From Alitta virens (lineage: Eukaryota; Annelida; Polychaeta; Phyllodocida; Nereididae): 64,000 nucleotides of DNA. Location of the stretch: NCBI GenBank assembly GCA_932294295.1, contig OW028580.1, positions 33,550,136-33,614,135 on the forward strand, in the 5' to 3' direction. The position numbers and the translations under genes were made by a program. Of this stretch, positions 54,630 through 64,000 are shown piece by piece (positions within the stretch are counted from its first letter, which is position 1; each line of letters opens with the position of its first letter). The notes under the pieces were generated by a model. It did not search any database. It worked only from the letters and a program-made list of their open reading frames with translations, and was not told where the DNA came from.

Positions 54630-56930
54630 AGACTATATATCTCTAAGACAGTCATGATCATAGTCAATGACTATAGAGTTCCCCCAACAAAGGGACTATG
54701 TCTATAACTTGACTTATATTGTGACTATGGTGATTCAAATTGCCAATAGTCACCTTTGTTACTCATTTAGCTTTATTAGCAATACTTTAATCCATTCATA
54801 TAGACTATAATTTGTCTTATACTACTGTAACTCAAATAGGCAATAGTCATCAGGGGTACTGATGTAGCTTCCTTACCGAGACTTAAGTCCATTAATATAG
54901 ACAGTCATAATTATAGTCAATGACTACAGTTCTCTGCACATGGGGACTGTATCATTAATTTGTCTTATACTGTGACTACAGTAACTCAAGCAGTCAAAAG
55001 TCACCTGCAGTACTCATTTAACTTTATTAGCAAGACTTAAGTTCATTCATATAGACTCTAAGACAGTCAAGATTATAGTCAATGACTACAGTTCCCTGAA
55101 CAAGGGTCTGTATCATTAATTTGTCTTATACTGTGACTACAGTAACTCAAATAGCCAATAGTTGTCTGTGGTACTGATGAAGCTTTATTAGCAATACTTT
55201 AGTTTATTCATATAGACTCTAAGACAGTCATGATTATAGTCAATGACTACAGTTCCCTGAACAAGGGGACTGTGTCATTAATTTGTCTTATACTGTGACT
55301 ACAGTAACTCAAATAGCCAATAGTTGTCTGTGGTACTCATGAAGCTTTATTGGCAAGACTTTAGTCCATTCATATAGACTGTAAGACACTCATGATTATA
55401 GTCAATGACTACAGTTCCCTGCACAAGGGAACTGTGTCTATAATTTATCTTATGCTGTGACTACAGTAACTCAAATATCCAATAGTTGTCTGTGGTACTC
55501 ATCTAGCTTTATTGGCAAGACTTTAGTCCATTCATATAGACTGTAAGAGTGTAAGACAGTCATGATTATAGTCAATGACTATAGAGTTCCCCATACAATG
55601 GGACTATGTCTATAATTTGACTTATATTGTGACTGGTGATTCAAATTGCCAATAGTCACCTTTGTTACTCATTTAATTTTATTAACAATACTTTAATCCA
55701 TTTATATGGACTGTAAGACAGTCAAGATTATAGTTAATGACTACAGTTCCCTGCACAAGGGAACTATGTCATTAATTTGTCTTGTACTGTGACTACAGTA
55801 ACTCAAAAAGTCAATAGTCGCCTGCGGTACTCATGTAGCTTTATTAGCAAGACTTTAGTTCATTTATATAGACTATAAGACAGTCATGATTATAGTCAAT
55901 ATGACTAGTTCCCTACACAAGGGGACTGAATCATTAATTAGTCTTATACTACAGTAACTCAAAAAGTCAATAGTCGCCTGCGGTACTCATGTAGCTTTAT
56001 TAGCAAGACTTTAGTTCATTTATATAGACTATAAGACAGTCATGATTATAGTCAATATGACTAGTTCCCTACACAAGGGGACTGAATCATTAATTTGTCT
56101 TATACTGTGACTACAGTAACTCAAACAGCCAATAGTCACTTTTGTTACTCATTTAGCTTGATTAACAATACTTTAATCCATTTATATGGACTGTAAGACA
56201 GTCAAGATTATAGTTAATGACCACAGTTCCCTGCACAAAGGGACTGTATCATTAATTTGTCTTATACTGTGACTACAGTAACTCAAACAGTCAATAGTCA
56301 CCTGTGGTACTCATGTAGCTTTATTGGCAAGACTTTAGTCCATTCATATAGACTATCAGACAGTCATGATTATAGTCAATGACTACAGTTCCCTGCACAA
56401 AGGAACTGTGTCTATAATTTATCTGATGCTGTGACTACAGTAACTCAAATATCCAATAGTTGTCTGCGGTACTCATGTAGCTTTATTAGCAAGACTTTAG
56501 TTCATTCATATAGACTGTAAGAGTGTAAGACAGTCATGATTATAGTCAATGACTATAGAGTTCCCCATACAATGGGACTATGTCTATAAGTTGACTTATA
56601 TTGTGACTGTGGTGATTCAAATTGCCAATAGTCACCTTTGTTACTCATTTAGCTTTATTAGCAATACTTTAGTTCATTCATATGGACTATAAGACAGTCA
56701 AGATTATAGTCAATGACTACAGTTCCCTGAACAATTGAACTATGGCTAAAATTTGACTAATACTAGTTTAAGACTTTAGTCGATTCATATGAGTTATGAT
56801 TATGGTCAATAACTGTGCATCACAGTTTATAAGACAGTCATTATAGTAGTCAATGACTAAAGTTCCTGGCACAATGGGACTACAACTCTTATTAACTTGA
56901 ATTGTGACTGACTATTCTCAATGTATATAT
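54630..56930. repeat. Satellite-like tandem array, unit about 161 bp
   Basis: About 14 units. Each contains 'agacagtcatgattatagtc', 'ctacagttccctgcacaagg', 'ttaatttgtcttatactgtg' and 'agctttattagcaagacttt'. Unit lengths vary from about 137 to 171 bp. Two adjacent units (from about 55792 and 55948) are nearly identical over 150 bp. A variant with 'gtaagagtgtaagacagtc' and 'tatagagttccccatacaat' recurs about 980 bp (six units) apart (near 55545 and 56520), showing higher-order structure. No coding content. Confidence 0.93.
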
Positions 56931-57239
56931 GGTAAAGTTTTTCTGGGTGAAACAGGGTTAGTGTACCATTTTATTATAGATTTTAAAGGATTATACATGC
57001 GTAGGATTATATGTGTTCCTGTATAAAATATACTCCATTACTATAATCTCTGAACATGTCTGAACTCTAATACACTAATTTAGAATTTCATTAAACATCT
57101 TCCTTTAAAAAATAAAAATAAAACCAGAAACCCTAAGGGCTGTCCAATATCCCAGCCATAATATATTTGATTGAGGACTGCAGATTGACTAGAAGAAAAA
57201 TATGTATTCTAATGAATGTTTAACTAATGGAATTATTCA

Positions 57240-58080
57240 AGCTGTGATATCTCGGAATCTACTGAACATAATACAATTTAATTTATATGCCCTAAATCTA
57301 TAAAACTGACTATTCATTCAAAATAACAATGGTAATGTAAAATTGACAGAACAGAAAAATGCCAAATGGAATCAGACTATAAAATATTGATTGGCCTTTT
57401 ATCTCAACAAGAGCAATTGACCATGAGTCCATGCCCCATATCAAAGGGGGTGTGACAAGGATGCCTCTGATAGGATGCATATGATAACTTGTTAAATAGG
57501 AGCATGGATGTATACACCCATGATAGGAGACTACTTTGAGAAGCATTCACTAGATATTTTGATATTTTTGTTCCTGTAAAGTAAATGTTAAGTTCATAAT
57601 TTTTTTTTATCTGAGTATATACTAAATGCCTGCTATTACATAAATGAGCTTTTCTTATTGAATTATAAGACGTTCAAGTGAAAATTTAATTATAAAAAAA
57701 TTCTATATTTTATAACATTTAAATTTATGATGTGAAAATTTTAATCTAATCTTGAAACAAATTTATCGATACCTTTTATAAAACAAAAATTTTCTGTAAT
57801 TTTTTTAAACTTGCTTGATTGCGCCTGATAGTTGATAACATATACTTGAAGTGATGTAGAGCCTGTACTATGCAACATTAGGAACAGCTTTTTCACAAGC
57901 CATTGGAATCAGCAGATATTGGACAATTCATGGGTAGATAAGAGATACTGGGAGATCATTTTTATATTTCTGGATCTACTGGACATTCTAACATAAAATT
58001 CATATGCTCTTAATCGAGATAATCTCAACAATTCATTGACCATACTGCTAAATATGTAGAACTGACAGAATAAAAAAATT
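57240..58080. repeat. Divergent direct repeat, about 720 bp apart
   Basis: 57240-57360 and 57965-58080 share 'tct-ggatctactg-acat', 'ttcattga-cata' and 'aactgacagaataaaaaaa' in the same order. Old, with no bounded ends. Confidence 0.45.
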
Positions 58081-60335
58081 GTATGCTCAGACTATTTCTC
58101 TCTAAGTTCTTTGAACTTAACAGGGTAATCAAGCATGACCTGACCCCCAGGGGGTGAAGGGGTAAACTGTCACCCCACATTCTCTGCATGGACATATTGG
58201 AGTTCATATCCTCTGTTTATTCCATGGAGGTTTATAACTACAATTTGACAATCTAAGTTATTATTGCCAAAATCTTCTTTTTTTTTAATCATCATTACTC
58301 TCCTCTATTCTGTCTTACATTAATTAATCAATCTATGGATCTCTCTATCTTATCTACCTATTAAACCAATATTAAAAACATATTGACAATAACCTAAATA
58401 CCACAGATACAGGTAACCATGGAAACATGAGTACTTGTACTTCAAATCACTTAATATGAGTCAGTGCATCTGGACCCCACCCCACCCCTCAAAAGCACCT
58501 CCTCCCTGCCTATCATCCCTGTAACCCTATTCTGCTAACTGATATCTATACCAAGATTACATTTTATCATCTGACCATATCCAGTATTGATGCACTACTA
58601 CATCCATAATCCAATCCATATTCAGACATTACTTAATTAAAATTCTTTGATTATTTCACTTCATATTTTTTTAACTCAGTCATTATTGATATTTAAAAAA
58701 TTGAGCTCTTAAATTATCTTAGCACCTGTGTTCCTCATGCTATTGGTCAGATTAAATTGGGATTTACATTTAGGAAGCTTTGTTTGGATTCCCTTAGTAC
58801 CATTTCAAGAACCATTAATCACCTCAATGTCTTGTATTGAAGTTGCACAATAAGCTATTGCATACACAATCAATTTGACTATTCATGAGTTAGACAAAGT
58901 CGTGCATTTCTAAATTATAATAATTAGACACACAAGTACTACTTTAGAGTGCTGGACATCAGATTTACTTCTGATATCACTGGATCTGAACATATTTGCA
59001 ATTAAACTGATCTAGCCTGAAGCTGGACACTGCTACTCATGGCTCTATGTCTGTAGCTAGTGTGGCCATGTGATATGCCATGTAGTGAAATAATAAAGGA
59101 CTATTTTACATATATATGCTAACTTGCTTGCAGGTTTTGCTAATTAATTTAAAGGTGCAGCCAGGGAGCAAACCTAATTATACAAGTTTGTCAAATGTAA
59201 GTAGTCCCATAGATCAATTTATTTAAAACTCAAGATCTACAGTTAATTACACAGTAGTCAATTGGTTCTTTAATCAATCTGTTTTGACAATTTTAATGAA
59301 GCATAGTATGATACATATTACTTAGTGCATATATTTATGACTAATTATTGAAATACATTTTTATGTCATTTTTATGTCATTTTTTTTCTGTGGCAGTCAA
59401 TCAGAATAATATAATTTAACACACAATTTCTACATGTAAATCATATGCCCATGAAATTATTTTGAAATATTTGCTTTAATAGCTTTACTATGAAATACGG
59501 TATATTTCAATATAATGTACTGGGTGATTTAATTTTTAATTTTGTTGCTCAGAAACCACGAGGTTTTGTACCTGTCAAACATAACCACTGCAGAGTTTGG
59601 AGCCTAGAAGAATCATGAATTTATATATCATGGTTAATAAACCAAATTTTCCTCCTTTAATAATAACAGATTTTAATGAGGCCTATGCCTGTACAAACTC
59701 TGCTGGACACAAGCATGCCAGCCGAGCTTGGACTGGCCTGTGAGTCTGTGTTCTCTAAAGTTTCCTTTTGTCAGTACATTTCTTTGTAGTGCTAATTGTT
59801 TTAGTTCTGGGCATATCTCCAGCATCCCTTGCGCCTAGGTCAACAATTTTACATCTTGGATAATTATTTTTCATGTATTGTTTCAATAAATATATCACAG
59901 CCTGGGGTAACAGGCATAGCCGGATTGGGGGGGGGGGGGGGCTTTGTCAGAAATACTATTTTGAATGCATGCATATATATATATTAAAAATTAACACAAA
60001 GCATATATTTAGTATAAATGCCATACGCTTCACAACACAAGTGAGACATAACTAAAAGGACCCAAAGCCATAAATAACAAAATGACAAAAACCTACTTCA
60101 TCCCCCCAAAAATATACAGGAAAAATATAGAAATAAGTAGTTAAGTTATGCAAGTTGGCAATATACATAGCAGGCATTTTGGTATATATTTTGCCCAATT
60201 GATGGAGGCAACCTTCCACCCAGGTTAGTTCTTGGTAAGCCCCTGGAGGTTAAATACTTCAGCTGGGTACAAGTTAAGGGGGGGGGGCCCAGGGTGGCAG
60301 CAGAGAAACAAAAACTATTTGAATAGTATATTTTA
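58081..60335. other. Intergenic, nothing firm
   Basis: AT-rich. A G run lies at 59926-59941. No exon or bounded repeat recognised. Confidence 0.4.
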
Positions 60336-60639
60336 CAGTGCTCCACAAAAGTAATTGGACATCCAATGCACCTGCATGTATTTTGCCAGCATTGAACAAT
60401 GAACATAGGTCAGATTCACACTGTGATTGTGAGGTCCTTTTTTGTGGCTTTCTCCTGATGCATTTGTATTTAATGAGAAAAGTTGATGCAAGAGAATATA
60501 GAGACCAACATATTTTTACGACTGTATTTTGACACCCACTTGGCATAGAAATTACAATGTACGGCATAAGAAAACTGTTGTCCAAATGCCTTTGTGAAAT
60601 TATATGCTAGATTAGGGGTACAAATGCTTTCATTGAGGA
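60336..60639. mobile_element. Possible Tc1/mariner-like MITE
   Basis: The left end 'cagtgctccacaaaagtaat' follows a TA. The complement of the right end ('cagtcctcaatgaaagcatt') is similar over about 30 bp with gaps in identity, and the right TA is missing. The interior is non-coding. Confidence 0.35.
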
Positions 60640-62733
60640 CTGCATCTACATTATATATGTTCTACTTATGTATCATTTATCCCTCCCTTACGGGCATTAT
60701 CTGCTAGTGGATATATAATGAGGTCAAACTCTTTGTGAAAATACAGTACCTTGGAAAAATTAGACCAATTCTAGTTTCTCCAAGGTACTACCAAGCAGCC
60801 AACTGTTTCTACTCTGCATATTCCAAAATGAAGTAAATGTAATTTTGCATGGATATTAAAAAATATAATTAATTTTGTGGTATTTCTGCCATGCAGTAGA
60901 ATAATTAGACTTGGTTGCACCTTCCTCTGATGTTGTATTCATCCCTTTGAATTAATGGAGAGCAATTATGCATGAACCCTCTGCAGGGGGTAGCACATCT
61001 GAGATGGGGTGCAGTACAGAAATGAACACAGAGATAGACAGAAAGAAGATTGACAGAAAACTAAGGAAACTGGCATCATGCCTGCCTATCTACCGACTTA
61101 CATGTATAGTGTATCTCAGTACCTACCTTCCTATCTGATATTCAGTCTACATTTAATTATGCACATTTCACAATTCCCATGGTTGGACAAATAGGATTAA
61201 CAAGCTTTTTTTAAATTTTTTTTTAGGGAATGGCCATTCACCTTAATTCATCATGAATACAATGACCAGATACATTGTATGTTAGTGATCATTTATATTA
61301 TGGATAAATTGACTGAGATACTTATCATAGATATCATTTTGAGTACTTCAGCTTATTTGTTTCCATATGGGCATATTTGGTATCAACAAGTAAGTAAATT
61401 ACTGCTCCCCCATCATTGTTTTACCAAATTTAGAATGACTGTGAAACAAATTGGACAAGAAAACTTTCCTATACAGAAATCTGCATTTGACACAATGCTT
61501 GCCCTTTGATCTCAGCTTGAGTGATAGCACTGATGGGTGCGAAAGTGGTGCAACTAACTGATTGAAGACATGTACCTTTCAGGAAATTATGAATTTCTGG
61601 CAATAGAAATCTATGTTAATCTGAAGCAGGTCCTTGTATTAAGTTACCAACACAGAGCCTTGTGTCATAATAAGTTTTTTTTTAAATGATTTTTCAGATT
61701 AAAATTTCTGATGCCTTTTTGAAATATATATATATTTTTTAATTTTATTATGACAACAGGCTATATCATATACATATGCGTTTAAAAAAAATTTGAAATA
61801 TTGGATTGAATTAATTTTACCTACATGTCAACAAACTATAAAACAGGAGCAATTTGCAACCCCCCATCCTGTGAGCAGAGGGGAGGGGGTGGTAGAGGAG
61901 GGGGTGGGGGTAGAGGGATAAAATGTTGACTGAGTTGAAGAAGTGGACCCTCACTAAATTAAAGCTCATGTGCACACCAAGGATGATTTACCATGTACAG
62001 TGCGTTGTAGAAGTCTTCACCCCTTCGGTTTGCATGCAATTACATTGTTAATTTTGACAAACACAGTCAAATTTAGAGACACTTTGCAGCTTTTGTGCCA
62101 TATGTCAAATTACTTGTGATTACAAATGATTATTGTTAATGATAATTAATCAACAATGTTGTTGATATATATTTAAAAAAAATAAACAATAGTTCAAGGG
62201 CCTAATCTCTCTTCAAGAATATTTCTGGCCTCCCTTTATTCACACCTCTTGGATATACTAGAGACTAATGAAGCATTATAGCTGATACTCAAGAGCATAA
62301 CCAAAAGCCACCTAAAGGGGGCCATGATGGGGGGGGGGTGGCTTTACCCCTCCAACATTTAATACAAGTAAAAAAGATTGAACAAATCTGTTTATATTTA
62401 AAATTTGTTAGGTCATTATTTAGTCCTCAAGATCTTTCAAAATATTTGGGGGGGGGGGGGGGGGTTGGCCAACATTTTAAATATATTCGTAGTTTGCTGA
62501 ATTTTCCATGAGAACTATGCAAGGGAGGGAGTTCTGAGATACTCTTGTCTCCATGGATTCACAACAGTCTGGCCTCCTTGGAAGAGCCAAATGGGACAAA
62601 TCATAATGTCATGACAGCACCCCTTTCCAGACTGTAAGCAACCCCCCCCCCCCCCATCCATGACCCCTTTACCCTTTTAACTTTTAATGGCACCTTGACT
62701 GATTGAGAAACATGCTGTGTGAATTATTATTAT
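60640..62733. other. Intergenic with G-rich tracts
   Basis: Purine-rich G tracts at 61875-61917 (several GGGG blocks, quadruplex-capable on the plus strand), 62329-62340 and 62448-62463; a C tract at 62642-62656. Sequences near 60745 and 61998 start 'cagtaccttgg' and 'cagtgcgttgta', like Tc1-type MITE ends, without a clear partner. Confidence 0.45.
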
Positions 62734-62769
62734 CATGGAGCCACCATTTCTGGTTCTGGTGGCTCCATG
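62734..62769. repeat. Perfect 13-bp inverted repeat
   Basis: 'catggagccacca' (62734-62746) pairs with 'tggtggctccatg' (62757-62769) around a 10-base loop. Confidence 0.8.
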
Positions 62770-64000
62770 TTATTATCCACTGCAACTGTTGTCTGCTCTT
62801 TATAGCTACAACTTTCCTACTATTTAGCATATCTGGAATTATATCAATTTATTGTAAGTCCTAACAATTGGAAAATTCAAGCTTTATATAGATTACCCTC
62901 CCAAAACAAATCAATGCCTCATTTTTTATTTTAAATAAAAGTAAAGATTTGTAATTTCAATGACCTAATACATTGTATATTATGGATAACTCTGATGCTT
63001 TTCACATAAGTCACACTCAGGTTTTCTTTAATGGCAAAAAAACAGAAATGTCTTGTGATATTGCTATGCTTGCAGATGTAAAGAAAATGTAAATTTATAG
63101 TAAGCCTTCTAAATTGCAAATTTCTTTGAGTAACTGTGATGCAAAATGAACAGGGGAAAAATGCACAGAGTCTACTGACTTTGATCTCAGCCTGAGCCTG
63201 ATGTCCATGGCCTGAGTGATACTGATTAAGTGAGGGTATGAATGTAGGGGGGGGGGGGAGGGGGCAACTGATTGAAAACACATGCCTTTTCAGCCAGAGT
63301 TAACCTTGCTTATAGGCAATTGTTTCATGTAGAAAACTGGTGCTGATATTCTTTATACATATAATTCTACATTCACTACTTTTTTTTTCTTATTTGTTTA
63401 AAATGGCATAATTGTTTAAAGTGGGATGCATAATTTGACCCTTTAAAATGCACTATTATAGTTATTATTATGAAATACATGTCATGTTTGGTATCATTTT
63501 ACATGTATTTTTCTTGACAAACACATCTTTCATATCAATTTATCACAAAAACCAAGTCCAACCAACTTAGATACTTGAACTGACAATCTTAATTGCCACT
63601 CTGTTAGTCTTAATTACTACCAGGCAACCACCTTGCACATTAAGCAACCACCAGCCCAGTATTTATTAAAGTTAGGGAGGGGCTTTAAGTTTTATTTTAT
63701 TTAGTACAAAGGTTCAAGTCATCTTTATAACTTATGAAGGAATAAACAAAGAATAACCTAAATTATTTTTCTTTTAAGTTGAATGTATTCCTAAACATTG
63801 AAAACAAAAGAGCAAGAATTTAGTCCTTCTTAGCTTTTTATATTTTTTAAATTTTATCTCTCAGTCTCTTTAAGTTTTGATTACCTTCCCATGTGCTTCC
63901 ATGCTATATTTATATGTATGAACTAGCTAAGCCAAGTCTGCCTAATCAGAGGTGTTGGTTTCTTAAAGGGGCCAGGGTTTTGTCCACAAGTGGCCACCCT
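62770..64000. other. Intergenic; part of a dispersed direct repeat
   Basis: 63178-63300 ('tttgatctcagcctgag ... gcaactgattgaaaacaca') resembles 61510-61590 in the same orientation, so a repeat family is likely. A G run lies at 63248-63265. No gene. Confidence 0.4.

Noticed and set aside
60740..60930. A second Tc1-type MITE
   Set aside because: Only one plausible end ('cagtaccttggaaaaatt') was found; the partner end and TA flank are not convincing.

Overview
The window is animal nuclear DNA: AT-rich, with GT-AG introns, several families of tRNA-derived SINEs, MITE-like fold-back elements, microsatellites, a Ty3/gypsy retrotransposon and a decayed Polinton/Maverick-type element. There is no operon structure and no bacterial gene. 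The mix suggests a marine invertebrate, possibly a deuterostome (echinoderm, hemichordate or cephalochordate grade). That is inference; no species marker is visible.

Left part (1-10.4 kb): microsatellites, a SINE family with a tRNA-Gly-like head, a divergent tandem module, a long-TIR non-autonomous element (about 7.8-8.8 kb) and an aminergic-type GPCR pseudogene fragment near 7 kb (minus strand). Next (10.45-18.61 kb, minus) is an apparently intact 11-exon serine carboxypeptidase gene (SCPEP1-like). All its splice phases join and give a 472-residue protein with signal peptide and Ser-Asp-His triad.

From 18.34 to 28.72 kb lies a large imperfect inverted duplication. Its left arm contains exon 1 of the carboxypeptidase; the right arm lacks that exon. 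Each arm has gained a different insertion for which the other arm is the empty site: a 1.6 kb TA-flanked inverted-repeat element in the left arm and a 5'-truncated CR1/L2-like LINE in the right arm.

30.8-32.4 kb holds two more TIR elements. 33.91-39.07 kb is a complete Ty3/gypsy element with identical 198-bp LTRs, 5-bp target duplication, primer-binding site, polypurine tract and one uninterrupted Gag-Pol frame: a very recent insertion. It sits just upstream of a four-exon gene (39.31-41.47 kb, plus) predicted to encode a 197-residue protein with an OB-fold-like C-terminal half. A weakly supported spliced transcript may follow at 44.4-48.06 kb.

49.6-53.56 kb (minus) is a decayed Polinton/Maverick-type fragment: chromodomain-tailed integrase, minor-capsid-like and F54H12.2-like capsid genes in tight order, broken by stops, frameshifts and a perfect 78-bp inverted duplication. 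No DNA polymerase B is present.

54.6-56.9 kb is a satellite-like array of about 161-bp units with higher-order repetition. The last 7 kb shows only old repeats, poly-G tracts and small fold-back sequences.
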